A DNA stretch of 64,000 nt from Flavobacterium xueshanense (GCF_900112975.1 NZ_FONQ01000001.1:124001-188000); one strand, 5' to 3'; positions 36,987-46,448 are shown, counted from the stretch's first letter. The notes: a model not told the origin generated them from the sequence alone. Numbers and translations are program-made.

Positions 36987-38390
36987 TTATTTCTTTTTTC
37001 CGTTTCCCGTGGTTTGAACTCCCATATAATCCTGAACAGTTCTAAAACCGACGTAACTTCTTGCAGAATCTGCATATTCATAGTCTCGTGTGCTTACCTG
37101 TAAGAAATAAGCAACATCTTTCCATGAACCACCGCGAAGTACTTTTCGTTTATTTGAGCCATCCTGAACATTTGGATTCATTGAGGAAACGTATTCATAA
37201 GCATTTGGATCATACGAAGAATCAGTCCATTCAGATACATTTCCAGCCATATTATAAAGATTATAACCATTAGGCTCATACGATTTTGCCTCCACAGTGT
37301 ACAAAGCTTCATCAGCTGCATAATCTCCTCTGTTTGGTTTAAAATTAGCTAAGAAACAACCTCTGTCATTTTTAGTATATGGTCCACCCCAAGGATATGT
37401 TGCAGACTCAAGACCTCCTCTGGCAGAATATTCCCATTCCGCTTCAGTTGGCAATCGGAAAGAATTAATCAAATCTTGTCCTTTCTTTTTCGATTTTACG
37501 TAACTATTTTTATTCAATGTTCTCCAGGCACAAAATGCTTTCGCTTGGGTCCATTTCACACCTACCACAGGATAATCTCCGTAGGCTTTGTGCCAGAAAT
37601 AATCATTATGCATTGGTTCGTTGTACGAATAAGCAAAATCTTTTATCCATACAGTAGTGTCTGGATAAACGTTAACTTCTTCCGTTTTGATAAAATCTTT
37701 TCTTCTTCCGACTTTTGCTTTGGCAGCAGCCTGAATATCCATCCAAGAATAACGGAATTTCAATTTATTAACATCAATAGTTCTTAACCCATTGTAGGAT
37801 TCCTCTATTGGCAAGTACATTGAATCCATTACTTCAGCATACTCCGCATCCGGATACAACTTAGTATCTTTGATTAATTTTACTTTTTTGTTCAGTTTTC
37901 TTCCCGCGTAAGGATCATCAGCAGTTCCTACACTATAATAATTATCATACATGTATTTATCATACGCCGTCATTTTTTCCGGATCAGAATCATTAAAAGC
38001 AAAATCACCAATACTTCCGCTATTTTTACCTTTAGCAGCTCCCGGATCAGCTGTTTGTCCGCTCATGTCTGCCATAATTGCTAACCGAACTCTCATAGTA
38101 GAGTCTTTTACCCATTCTACAAACTGACGGTATTCACTATTAGTGATTTCCGTTTCATCCATATAAAAGGAACGAACGGTTACTGTTTTTGTAGGAGCAT
38201 CTTCCACATTAGCTAAATCATCATCTGATTTACCCATGATAAAAGAACCACCGGGAATCAAAGCCATTCCATACGGTTTTTCAGGATGCCATTTGCCGCC
38301 ATTAATACCAACTAATTCTCCTTTATCGCTTGATTTACCGCAGCCGATCAAAAGGGCCAAAATTGACGTATATGCAATGAACTTCTTCAT
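36987..38390 (-). CDS. gldK: Gliding motility / type IX secretion lipoprotein GldK
   Basis: 467 residues; a type II signal ends at C17 (LLIGC). The body is a formylglycine-generating-enzyme-like (FGE/SUMF1) domain: MALIPGGSFIMGKSDDD, FYMDETEITNSEYRQF, FRLPTEAEWEYSARGG, MAGNVSEWTDS and RKVLRGGSWKD. GldK is a structural outer-membrane lipoprotein of the type IX secretion ring and is not known to be catalytic. It is the first gene of gldKLMN, with 272 nt of non-coding sequence upstream. Confidence 0.97.
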   Translation of the reverse strand: MKKFIAYTSILALLIGCGKSSDKGELVGINGGKWHPEKPYGMALIPGGSFIMGKSDDDLANVEDAPTKTVTVRSFYMDETEITNSEYRQFVEWVKDSTMRVRLAIMADMSGQTADPGAAKGKNSGSIGDFAFNDSDPEKMTAYDKYMYDNYYSVGTADDPYAGRKLNKKVKLIKDTKLYPDAEYAEVMDSMYLPIEESYNGLRTIDVNKLKFRYSWMDIQAAAKAKVGRRKDFIKTEEVNVYPDTTVWIKDFAYSYNEPMHNDYFWHKAYGDYPVVGVKWTQAKAFCAWRTLNKNSYVKSKKKGQDLINSFRLPTEAEWEYSARGGLESATYPWGGPYTKNDRGCFLANFKPNRGDYAADEALYTVEAKSYEPNGYNLYNMAGNVSEWTDSSYDPNAYEYVSSMNPNVQDGSNKRKVLRGGSWKDVAYFLQVSTRDYEYADSARSYVGFRTVQDYMGVQTTGNGKKK

Positions 38391-38485
38391 ATAAATTTTG
38401 TTATCTATTCATTATTTTAAAGTGTGTAAACCTATTTATTATTTATTTATAAAACAATATTTTTATTGTGAAATTAATTCAAGTT

Positions 38486-38493
38486 CAAAACTA
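38486..38493 (-). promoter_or_regulatory. Possible -7 box of the gldKLMN operon
   Basis: The minus strand reads TAGTTTTG (TAnnTTTG), 96 nt before the gldK ATG. A TTG lies 15 nt further upstream. The rest of the 38391-38662 gap is AT-rich and shows no other signal. Confidence 0.35.
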
Positions 38494-38662
38494 ATGTTAA
38501 ATAAAATACAAAAAAAATATATTATCGATAAAATACTAAAATAACCGATAAAATACATTTAAATCGAATTTTTTCATGCATTTCAGAAAGGTAAACCTAC
38601 TATAAAACACATTAGTTTTCAAACCTTTTTTAAGGATTGAATTGTAAATCTAGTTCCAGCAT

Positions 38663-39814
38663 TTATAAAATATTCTTACGCTGTGCTTTCCACCACCTTT
38701 CAGGTAATTCTTGATTGCAGGCCATTAAATATTCATCATAAGAACATGGTAATAACGTATTTCTTTTTAATTTATTATTACCATTAGAAATAAATGGAAT
38801 TTCTATCCACCAGCGATCCGTTTTGCCACTTTTATAGAAAACAAGTTCCTCTCCCTCCAATGGAACAATGTATTTTAAATAGTTTTCTTTGCTTCCAAAA
38901 GGATATTCATTGGAACGATAATGAAAACCTTCAATAAAATACCAAATTACCTGTGCAATCAGCACCGATTCTTGTTTCGAATTATTGTGATTAAAAATCC
39001 CAAATGACGATACTTTATCACTTATTCCAGCGTATCGAGACAAAGAGCAAATCTCTTTTCCATTAAAACCATTTGGCTGAAATGAAATAAAATTTCCTGA
39101 ATCACAAGATTTAACTGAATTTAGATCAATACTTACCAAATCAGCATCTCTGAAAACTGGCTCTGAAATAGCAATATTATTCGAAACTTCTCCTAATCGA
39201 TACCCATCAAAAAATAATTTTTCAATCAAATCTATTTCTTCCTGCGAATTAAAATAAGTCTGATAGCCTATGTTACAATAGTTAAAAAGATTATTGGGTT
39301 CGTCTACAATTATTTTTGTCAAATAAGAAGCAGCAGAAAGTTCCTCCTCATCTTTACCAAAATCAAATTTACTATCGATAGAAACTAAATTTACCATTTG
39401 CTCCAAATCATCGTAGGCTCTATAAAGCGCATAAGTTATATCTTGAGAACCACCGATTACAATTGGTATTATTTTTTTCTTGATTAATCCTGCAACAACT
39501 TTTTTTACTGCAAAATAAGTGTCCGCAGCTGAATTTCCGGCGAGAATATCACCCAAATCCGCAATTGAAGCATCCCAATTACCGGGAAACAAACCATACA
39601 ACTCTTTTCTGAGCGGTATTAAATCAACATCTGACACCGCTTTTTTATCTCCTCGATTTTCTAAAACGCCTATTACAGCAATTTCAATTTTGTTTAAATC
39701 AGGGAATTGTTCATTGGTGTGCAAAACTATTTTACTTCCCAGTTGCTGCGAAGTCAATCCGTTTATAAACTCTAGGATTTCATCATCTACGGGTTTCAGA
39801 AAATCAAATTCCAT
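38663..39814 (-). CDS. Arginase/formimidoylglutamase-fold protein with degraded metal site
   Basis: 383 residues with the ureohydrolase layout, but the manganese ligands are changed. The GGxH motif is GGSQD at 121-125 (His lost), DxHxD is D147-S-K149-F-D151 (His replaced by Lys), and the SxDxDxxD motif is SIDLNS at 228-233 with D230 kept and N232 in place of the second Asp. Three of six usual ligands are missing, so arginase-type catalysis is unlikely. It begins 3 nt after topA and lies between topA and gldK on the same strand. The reading frame is intact, which suggests a kept non-enzymatic or altered role. Confidence 0.8.
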   Translation of the reverse strand: MEFDFLKPVDDEILEFINGLTSQQLGSKIVLHTNEQFPDLNKIEIAVIGVLENRGDKKAVSDVDLIPLRKELYGLFPGNWDASIADLGDILAGNSAADTYFAVKKVVAGLIKKKIIPIVIGGSQDITYALYRAYDDLEQMVNLVSIDSKFDFGKDEEELSAASYLTKIIVDEPNNLFNYCNIGYQTYFNSQEEIDLIEKLFFDGYRLGEVSNNIAISEPVFRDADLVSIDLNSVKSCDSGNFISFQPNGFNGKEICSLSRYAGISDKVSSFGIFNHNNSKQESVLIAQVIWYFIEGFHYRSNEYPFGSKENYLKYIVPLEGEELVFYKSGKTDRWWIEIPFISNGNNKLKRNTLLPCSYDEYLMACNQELPERWWKAQRKNIL

Positions 39815-39817
39815 TCT

Positions 39818-42346
39818 TTACTTTTTTGCTACGGGTTTCTTAACTGCTGGTTTCTTTGCCACTGCTTTTTTTGCAGGTGCTTTTTTTGCAGCTACTTTTT
39901 TTGCAGGCGTTTTCTTGGCAATCATTTCCTGAACTTCTGCCAATGTCAATTTAGTAGCATCAACATCTTTACTCAATTCAATTTTGGTTTTTCCTTTGGT
40001 AATAACCGAGCGTCCCCAACGGGCTTTTTCGACTAGAATCCCTTCGTCTTCCCAGTTGTGCAAAACCTTATCGATATTCTTTTGCAATTTATCCTCAATC
40101 AACGCTTCAATATCCGATTGAGACAGATTATCAAAATTGTATTTCTTACTCACATTTATAAATAAGCCGTCCCATTTTATAAAAGGACCAAAACGACCGG
40201 TTCCTTTTTGAACGCCTTCGCCTTTATAAACTGCTATTGGCGCATCAGCCAGCGTTTTTTCATCAATTAATTCTTGAGCTCTTTCAAAATCTACGTCTAA
40301 TGGATTTTCGCCTTTTGGCAAAGAAACGAAAGCCGCACCATGACGAATATAAGGACCATAACGTCCATTACTTACCTCAACTTCTTCTCCTTTATATTCA
40401 CCCAAATTTTTTGGCAACAAAAACAAATTCAACGTTTCCTCTAAAGTGATGTTTCCAATATTTTGATCCGTCATTAAACTGGCGAATTTTTTCTCTTCAT
40501 CATCTGCAGCTCCAATTTGAGCCATTGGTCCAAATTTCCCTAAACGCACCGAAACTGGCTTACCGGTTTTTGGATCTGTTCCCAGAATTCGTTCACCACT
40601 TTCTCTTTCAGCATTGGCCTCGACATCTTTTACCGTTGGGTGAAAATTATCGTAAAACTCCTGCATCATTTTTGTCCATTCAATATTTCCTTCGGCAATT
40701 TCATCGAAATCCTGTTCTACTTTTGCAGTGAAATTATAATCTAAAATGTTTCCGAAATTCTTCACCAAGAAATCAGTAACAATCGTTCCAATATCTGTAG
40801 GCACCAATTTTCCTTTATCAGAACCTGTATTTTCTTTTAGCAACTTCTCTCCTACTTTCCCGGATTGCAATGTTAGCTGCGTATAATTACGTTCCTGACC
40901 GTCAAGATTTCCTTTCTCCACATAATTTCTGTTTATAATCGTAGAAATCGTCGGTGCGTAAGTAGAAGGACGTCCAATCCCAAGTTCTTCTAATTTTTTT
41001 ACCAAAGAAGCCTCCGTATATCTTGCAGCTGCACGAGAATATCTTTCGGTTGCTGAGATGTAATTGTTCTGTAATTTCTCGTTGACTTTCATCGCCGGCA
41101 ACATGCCTTCCTGCTCTTCTTCATCGTCATCATGACCTTCCAAGTATACTTTTAAGAAACCTTCAAAAAGCAATACTTCACCTGATGCAGTAAAAATTTC
41201 ACCGTGATTGTTCGCTTCAATTTTCACGTTAGTACGTTCTAATTGTGCATCACTCATTTGAGAAGCCAACGTTCTCTTCCAAATCAAATCATATAAACGC
41301 GCTTGATCTCTGTCAATATCTACCGTATGACGTGACATGTCCGTAGGACGAATCGCCTCATGCGCTTCCTGTGCTCCTTTGCTTTTATTGACAAAAGTTC
41401 GAGGTTTAGAAAACTCTTTTCCGTAGGATTTGATTATTTCTGCCTGAGCAGCTTCCATCGCATCTTTGGATAAGTTCACACTATCCGTTCTCATGTACGT
41501 GATAAGTCCGGCTTCGTATAACCGTTGTGCTAGTTGCATCGTAATTCCAACAGGCAAATACAATTTACGTGCGGCTTCTTGCTGCAAAGTTGACGTTGTA
41601 AATGGACCAGTTGGTGATTTTTTGGTAGGCTTCGTTTCTAAATCGGCTACCTTATATGTAGAACCTATATTTTTATTTAAAAAATCTTCAGCTTCTTTTT
41701 TAGTACTAAAATTTTTAGGAAGTTTTGCTTTGAATGTTTTTCCAGATTCATTAGTGAATTCTGCTACAATAGAATATGTCGCTACGGCTTTGAAATTCTG
41801 AATTTCTCTTTCGCGCTCTACAACCAAACGAACGGATACTGATTGTACACGACCCGCAGAAAGTCCTCCTTTTATTTTTCTCCAAAGTACAGGCGACAAT
41901 TCATAACCAACCAATCTGTCCAAAACACGACGTGCTTGTTGTGCATTGACTAAATTATAATCGATTTCTCTTGGATTATCAATCGCTTTTAAAATCGCTG
42001 TTTTAGTAATTTCGTGAAAAACAATTCGCTTAGTTTTGGTTTTGTCTAATTTTAATTCTTCGGCTAAATGCCAAGAAATAGCTTCACCCTCGCGATCCTC
42101 ATCACTTGCTAACCAAACCATTTCAGCTTTTTTCGCTAGTCCTTTTAATTTGGTGACCAATGCTTTTTTATCGGCTGAAACTTCATATTTAGGTTTGAAA
42201 CCATTTTCCACATCTACTCCAATTTCTTTAGATGGCAAGTCGGCAATATGTCCATAACTTGACTCCACTTGGAAATCACTTCCCAGAAATTTTTCAATTG
42301 TTTTTGCCTTTGCAGGTGATTCCACTATAACTAAATTCTTTGCCAT
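39818..42346 (-). CDS. topA: DNA topoisomerase I
   Basis: 842 residues. The N-terminal TOPRIM domain begins NLVIVESPAKAKTIEKFLG and includes ASDEDREGEAISWHLAEEL; the active-site tyrosine is in GLITYMRTDSV. The C-terminal part has repeats such as VSVRLGKFGPMAQIG, SNGRYGPYIRHGAA and GTGRFGPFIKWDG in place of classic zinc fingers, and ends in a lysine-alanine-rich tail (KKVAAKKAPAKKAVAKK) likely to bind DNA. It relaxes negative supercoils. The arginase-like gene follows 3 nt downstream, so they share a transcript. Confidence 0.97.
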   Translation of the reverse strand: MAKNLVIVESPAKAKTIEKFLGSDFQVESSYGHIADLPSKEIGVDVENGFKPKYEVSADKKALVTKLKGLAKKAEMVWLASDEDREGEAISWHLAEELKLDKTKTKRIVFHEITKTAILKAIDNPREIDYNLVNAQQARRVLDRLVGYELSPVLWRKIKGGLSAGRVQSVSVRLVVEREREIQNFKAVATYSIVAEFTNESGKTFKAKLPKNFSTKKEAEDFLNKNIGSTYKVADLETKPTKKSPTGPFTTSTLQQEAARKLYLPVGITMQLAQRLYEAGLITYMRTDSVNLSKDAMEAAQAEIIKSYGKEFSKPRTFVNKSKGAQEAHEAIRPTDMSRHTVDIDRDQARLYDLIWKRTLASQMSDAQLERTNVKIEANNHGEIFTASGEVLLFEGFLKVYLEGHDDDEEEQEGMLPAMKVNEKLQNNYISATERYSRAAARYTEASLVKKLEELGIGRPSTYAPTISTIINRNYVEKGNLDGQERNYTQLTLQSGKVGEKLLKENTGSDKGKLVPTDIGTIVTDFLVKNFGNILDYNFTAKVEQDFDEIAEGNIEWTKMMQEFYDNFHPTVKDVEANAERESGERILGTDPKTGKPVSVRLGKFGPMAQIGAADDEEKKFASLMTDQNIGNITLEETLNLFLLPKNLGEYKGEEVEVSNGRYGPYIRHGAAFVSLPKGENPLDVDFERAQELIDEKTLADAPIAVYKGEGVQKGTGRFGPFIKWDGLFINVSKKYNFDNLSQSDIEALIEDKLQKNIDKVLHNWEDEGILVEKARWGRSVITKGKTKIELSKDVDATKLTLAEVQEMIAKKTPAKKVAAKKAPAKKAVAKKPAVKKPVAKK

Positions 42347-42527
42347 ATTCCGATTGTTTATGTCGGCAAAAGTATATGATTTTTTTAAATTTTGAGTTTT
42401 TTAAATTTTAAAAGTCAATTTAATCGTTGAATTGCGGGTTTTGACACATTTAAATTTAATAAATTTTGGACCAATTTATCAGTTTTATAAAACGACTTAA
42501 AACATTGTTAATTCTTAATCTGACATC

Positions 42528-42559
42528 TTGTCATATTTATTTGAATTCCCTTATCTTTG
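42528..42559 (+). promoter_or_regulatory. miaB promoter
   Basis: TTG at 42528-42530, a 21-nt spacer and TATCTTTG at 42552-42559 form a complete Bacteroidota promoter. The -7 box ends 17 nt before the ATG at 42577, giving a very short leader and ruling out the upstream start at 42466. Confidence 0.65.
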
Positions 42560-42576
42560 CACTTTTAAAATATAGG

Positions 42577-44022
42577 ATGGAAAAGATTATTGAAGAAAGC
42601 AAACAAGGAGAAAGTCTTGTTTTAGAAAATAAACCCGAGAACACGAAGAAACTTTTTATTGAGAGTTACGGTTGCGCAATGAATTTTTCAGATAGCGAAA
42701 TTGTAGCTTCTATATTATCCGGAAACGGATATAATACGACGCAAATTCTGGAAGAAGCCGATTTAGTTTTGGTGAATACCTGTTCGATTCGGGATAAAGC
42801 AGAGCAAACAATTCGCAAACGTTTAGAAAAATACAATGCCGTCAAACGCATCAATCCAAAAATGAAAGTAGGCGTTTTAGGCTGTATGGCGGAACGATTG
42901 AAAAGTCAATTCCTCGAAGAAGAAAAAATTGTAGACCTAGTTGTGGGTCCTGATGCCTATAAAGATTTACCGAACCTTTTGCAAGAAGTAGAAGAAGGTC
43001 GCGATGCAATTAATGTGATTTTGTCGAAAGACGAAACCTATGGCGATATTTCGCCGGTGCGATTGATGAGCAACGGAATTACGGCTTTAGTTTCTATCAC
43101 CCGTGGTTGCGATAATATGTGTACGTTTTGCGTGGTACCTTTTACCCGCGGACGAGAACGCAGCCGGGAACCGCAAAGCATTATTAAGGAGATTAAGGAT
43201 TTGTGGGACAAAGGGTTTAAGGAAATTACACTTTTGGGACAAAATGTGGATAGTTATTTATGGTACGGCGGCGGATTGAAAAAAGATTTTGAAAATGCAA
43301 CCGAAATGCAAAAAGCTACTGCAGTTGATTTTGATCAATTGTTAGAAATGGTGGCTATTGATTTCCCAAAAATGAGAATCCGATTTTCGACATCAAATCC
43401 ACAAGATATGCACGAAAGTATTTTGCACGTGATTGCAAAACATCCTAATATATGTAAGCACATTCACTTGCCGGTTCAATCAGGAAGCAATAGAATTTTA
43501 GCGGCAATGAATCGTTTGCACACGCGTGAAGAATACATGACTTTGATTGATAAAATCAGGGCTATTATTCCGAATGGTTCAATTTCACAGGATATGATTT
43601 CAGGTTTTCCAACAGAAACCGAAGAAGATCATCAAGACACCTTGAGTTTGATGGAATATGTGAAATATAATTTTGGATATATGTATTCGTATTCAGAACG
43701 TCCGGGAACCTTGGCAGGAAGGAAAATGGAAGATGATGTTACCGAAGAAACTAAAGCGCGAAGATTGCAGGAAATTGTCGATTTACAACAAAAACACGCT
43801 TGGTTGCGCGCTAAGGAATTCATTGGTCAAACAGTAGAAGTTTTGATAGAAAAAGTTTCAAAAAAATCAACAGAAGAGTTTTCTGGAAGGAATTCACAAA
43901 GTATTACGGTAGTTTTTCCAAAAGAAGATTATAAAATCGGTGCTTTTGTTTTAGTTAAAATTGAAAGCTGCACCAGCGGAACCTTAAAAGGAACAGCAGT
44001 TGGTTTGAGTGAAATGAATTGA
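42577..44022 (+). CDS. miaB: tRNA-2-methylthio-N6-dimethylallyladenosine synthase
   Basis: 481 residues from ATG 42577, the usual MiaB size. The MTTase N-domain starts KKLFIESYGCAMNFSDSEIV with cysteines in NTCSIRDKAEQT and GCMAERL; the radical-SAM domain has RGCDNMCTFCVVPFTRGRERS (CxxxCxxC). HLPVQSGSNRIL and the C-terminal TRAM domain follow. It adds a methylthio group to i6A37 of tRNAs reading UNN codons, using two iron-sulfur clusters. The gene is monocistronic to the next gene because a GxxExxY relic lies between. Confidence 0.96.
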   Translation: MEKIIEESKQGESLVLENKPENTKKLFIESYGCAMNFSDSEIVASILSGNGYNTTQILEEADLVLVNTCSIRDKAEQTIRKRLEKYNAVKRINPKMKVGVLGCMAERLKSQFLEEEKIVDLVVGPDAYKDLPNLLQEVEEGRDAINVILSKDETYGDISPVRLMSNGITALVSITRGCDNMCTFCVVPFTRGRERSREPQSIIKEIKDLWDKGFKEITLLGQNVDSYLWYGGGLKKDFENATEMQKATAVDFDQLLEMVAIDFPKMRIRFSTSNPQDMHESILHVIAKHPNICKHIHLPVQSGSNRILAAMNRLHTREEYMTLIDKIRAIIPNGSISQDMISGFPTETEEDHQDTLSLMEYVKYNFGYMYSYSERPGTLAGRKMEDDVTEETKARRLQEIVDLQQKHAWLRAKEFIGQTVEVLIEKVSKKSTEEFSGRNSQSITVVFPKEDYKIGAFVLVKIESCTSGTLKGTAVGLSEMN

Positions 44023-44030
44023 TTTTGTTA

Positions 44031-44070
44031 CCACAAATTTCACAAATTCCCACAAATTCCCACAAATTCA
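44031..44070 (+). repeat. Short tandem repeat (CACAAATTCC) forming the left end of an inverted pair
   Basis: Four units of about 10 bp with the core CACAAATT lie directly after miaB. The first 18 nt, CCACAAATTTCACAAATT (44031-44048), are the reverse complement of 44496-44513 with one mismatch. The pair encloses the GxxExxY relic. Confidence 0.75.
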
Positions 44071-44093
44071 TTAAATTAAAAAATCTAATATCA

Positions 44094-44478
44094 ATGAGTC
44101 TAATGAATATTATTACAAAAAAAATGAAAACTACGAAATAGTTGGTATTTGTATGGAAGTCCATCGAATATTAGGACTTGGTTTACTTGAAATTGTGTAT
44201 AAAGATGCATTAGAAATAGAATTCAAAAATCATAATATTCCTTACGAAAGAGAAAAAGAATATAGTGTGGAATACAAGGGAATTATTTTGCCTCATAAAT
44301 TTACGCCGACTTTGTTGTGTATACCGATATTATTCTAAAAGTAAAATCAATAAAAGAAATCATCAATGATCATCTTGCGCAAACATTAAATTACGTAAAA
44401 TTAGCCACTACTCCCGTTGGAATAATTGCAAACTTTCAAAATAAATCGTTAGTTCACAAAAGATTAATAAATACCTAA
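44094..44478 (+). pseudogene. GxxExxY-family protein gene, frameshifted
   Basis: The frame carrying IVGICMEVHRILGLGLLEIV, the GxxExxY signature region, runs to HKFTPTLL and a stop near 44338. One base missing in the T-run at 44300-44302 explains this: in the next frame ADFVVYTDIILKVKSIKE and LAQTLNYVKLATTPVGIIAN continue the family to the stop at 44478. The N-terminal frame has no ATG; one at 44094 would join only if the A-run near 44117-44124 also changed length. The family, common in Bacteroidota, has a nuclease-like fold of unknown role. It lies inside 18-nt inverted repeats. Confidence 0.8.
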
Positions 44479-44495
44479 AATTATCCATTTGCGAA

Positions 44496-44513
44496 AATTT
44501 GTGTAATTTGTGG
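44496..44513 (-). repeat. Right inverted repeat flanking the GxxExxY relic
   Basis: AATTTGTGTAATTTGTGG is the reverse complement of 44031-44048 in 17 of 18 positions. It ends 14 nt before the start of the sigma-54 activator gene. Confidence 0.75.
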
Positions 44514-44527
44514 TTGAGAAAAAACAT

Positions 44528-45784
44528 ATGGAATCAGTTCAAAACATAAAACAACGATTTGAGATTATCGGAAATGATCCGAAGCTTAATCGTGCGATAG
44601 AAAAAGCCATTCAGGTAGCTCCTACGGACATTACGGTACTAGTAGCAGGAGAAAGCGGAGTTGGAAAAGAGAATATTCCCAGAATTATTCATTCGCTTTC
44701 GCATAGAAAGCACGGAAAATATATTGCCGTAAACTGTGGTGCGATTCCTGAAGGAACAATAGACAGTGAACTCTTTGGACATGAAAAAGGTGCTTTTACC
44801 GGAGCAACAGGAACCCGTGAAGGCTATTTTGAAGTCGCTGACGGTGGAACTATTTTTCTGGATGAAGTTGGTGAATTACCGTTAACCACTCAGGTGCGTT
44901 TGTTACGTGTTCTTGAAAATGGGGAGTTTATAAAAGTAGGCTCTTCACAAGTGCAGAAAACTGATGTGCGAATCGTTGCTGCAACCAATGTTAATTTATT
45001 TGATGCTATCGAAAAAGGTAAATTCCGTGAAGATTTATATTATCGTTTGAGTACGGTGGATATTACTTTGCCGCCTTTGCGCGATCGAAAAGATGACATT
45101 CATTTATTGTTTAGGAAATTCGTTGCTGATTTTGCTCATAAATATAAAATGCCTCCTTTGAAACTAGACGAAAATGCGGTTCAGTTACTGCAAAAATTTC
45201 GTTGGAGCGGAAACATCCGACAATTGCGAAATGTAGCGGAACAAATCTCCGTTTTGGAAACAAACAGAGATATATCTGCCGTGACCTTACAATCTTATTT
45301 GCCAGCGCAGGGAAGCAATTTACCTTCTGTAATTAAAGACAAAAAAAGCGAAACGGATTTTAGTACCGAAAGGGAAATTTTGTACAAAGTGCTTTTCGAC
45401 ATGAAAAGTGATTTGAATGATTTGAAAAAATTAACGCTGGAATTGATTCAAAATGGAGGTTCAAAAGTACAAGAGACGAATCAAAATTTGATTAAAAAAA
45501 TATACGGTTCAAAAGAAAGCGATAGTGAAATAGATTTTGAAGAAGAACCGAGAGCATCATTAATAGCGGCTCAAAACAATGAGGATTTATATCAAGAACA
45601 GGACGACAATTATCTTTTTGCAGAAACTGTCGAGGAAGAAGAAACCTTGCGTTTAGAACAAAAAGAAATCGAAATGATTATAAAATCATTAGAAAAAAAC
45701 AAAGGAAAACGAAAAGCTGCCGCGGATGAATTGGGCATTTCTGAAAGAACTTTATACAGAAAAATTAAGCAATTTGATTTGTAG
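44528..45784 (+). CDS. Sigma-54-dependent transcriptional activator without receiver domain
   Basis: 418 residues from ATG 44528 (MESVQNIKQRFEIIG); a GTG at 44510 lies in the flanking repeat and is unlikely. The AAA+ domain starts almost at once: Walker A GESGVGKE, the sigma-54 contact loop GAFTGA, Walker B GGTIFLDEVGELP, RIVAATN and the sensor region WSGNIRQLRNVAEQ. The C-terminus is a Fis-type helix-turn-helix (AADELGISERTLYRKIKQF). There is no N-terminal signal domain, so it may act constitutively or be held by a partner, as PspF is. It precedes lptE by 100 nt; whether it controls it is unknown. Confidence 0.93.
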   Translation: MESVQNIKQRFEIIGNDPKLNRAIEKAIQVAPTDITVLVAGESGVGKENIPRIIHSLSHRKHGKYIAVNCGAIPEGTIDSELFGHEKGAFTGATGTREGYFEVADGGTIFLDEVGELPLTTQVRLLRVLENGEFIKVGSSQVQKTDVRIVAATNVNLFDAIEKGKFREDLYYRLSTVDITLPPLRDRKDDIHLLFRKFVADFAHKYKMPPLKLDENAVQLLQKFRWSGNIRQLRNVAEQISVLETNRDISAVTLQSYLPAQGSNLPSVIKDKKSETDFSTEREILYKVLFDMKSDLNDLKKLTLELIQNGGSKVQETNQNLIKKIYGSKESDSEIDFEEEPRASLIAAQNNEDLYQEQDDNYLFAETVEEEETLRLEQKEIEMIIKSLEKNKGKRKAAADELGISERTLYRKIKQFDL

Positions 45785-45884
45785 TTTTTTTAACAAAGAC
45801 ACAAGGACGTATATGCTTTGATTGAAAATGAATATATTTGACCAAAGTTTTAGCACACTGGCGAAGCAATTTTTAAAATAGAAA

Positions 45885-46388
45885 ATGAAACAAATAAAAC
45901 TTATTCTTCTTTCGATAATTATAGTGAGTATCAACAGCTGCTCGGTTTATAACTTTACAGGAACCGGTAAAATTGATGCCGAAACATTTCAAGTGGGCTT
46001 TTTTCAGAATAATGCGGAACTAATTGAACCCGGAATTGACCGCACCTTTACATTAGAACTTCAAGATTTGATTTTGAACCAAACCAATTTGAACTTGGTC
46101 AAAAACGGTGCTGATTTGACGTACGAAGGAGAAATTGTAGATTACAGAATAAGTCCAATGACAGCAACCGCGGATCAGAGAGCTGCTCAAAACCGTCTGA
46201 CGATTCGAGTGAATGTTCGTTTTACCAATAAGAAAAAAGAAGCAGATGATTTTGAAAAACCATTCACATTTTTCTATGATTATCCTGCAGAACAACAATT
46301 AACAGGAGCTACATTAAACTCAGCTTTGAAAGATATTTTTGAAAGAATAACACAAGATATCTTTAATGAGTCATTAGCTAAATGGTAA
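45885..46388 (+). CDS. lptE: LPS-assembly lipoprotein LptE
   Basis: 167 residues; a type II signal ends at C19 (SINSC), then SVYNFTGTGKIDAETFQVGFF and LTYEGEIVDYRISPM, matching the Bacteroidota LptE family. LptE plugs the LptD barrel that places LPS in the outer membrane. LptD is not in the window. A strong hairpin follows before the next gene. Confidence 0.88.
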   Translation: MKQIKLILLSIIIVSINSCSVYNFTGTGKIDAETFQVGFFQNNAELIEPGIDRTFTLELQDLILNQTNLNLVKNGADLTYEGEIVDYRISPMTATADQRAAQNRLTIRVNVRFTNKKKEADDFEKPFTFFYDYPAEQQLTGATLNSALKDIFERITQDIFNESLAKW

Positions 46389-46408
46389 ATTAAAGTTTAA
46401 TTATTGAA

Positions 46409-46448
46409 CTGTTTGATCGATTAAACAGTTTAATAATTCCACAATTAA
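46409..46448. other. Long hairpin between lptE and the TPR gene
   Basis: AATTATTGAACTGTTT (46409-46424) pairs with AAACAGTTTAATAATT (46433-46448) over 16 positions with one G-T pair and an 8-nt loop. No T-run follows, so it is more likely an RNA-processing or attenuation structure than a terminator, or a protein-binding palindrome. Confidence 0.55.

Noticed and set aside
39519..39932. 137-codon plus-strand frame rich in Ala and Phe
   Set aside because: It is the antisense of the lysine-rich topA tail and the start of the arginase-like gene.
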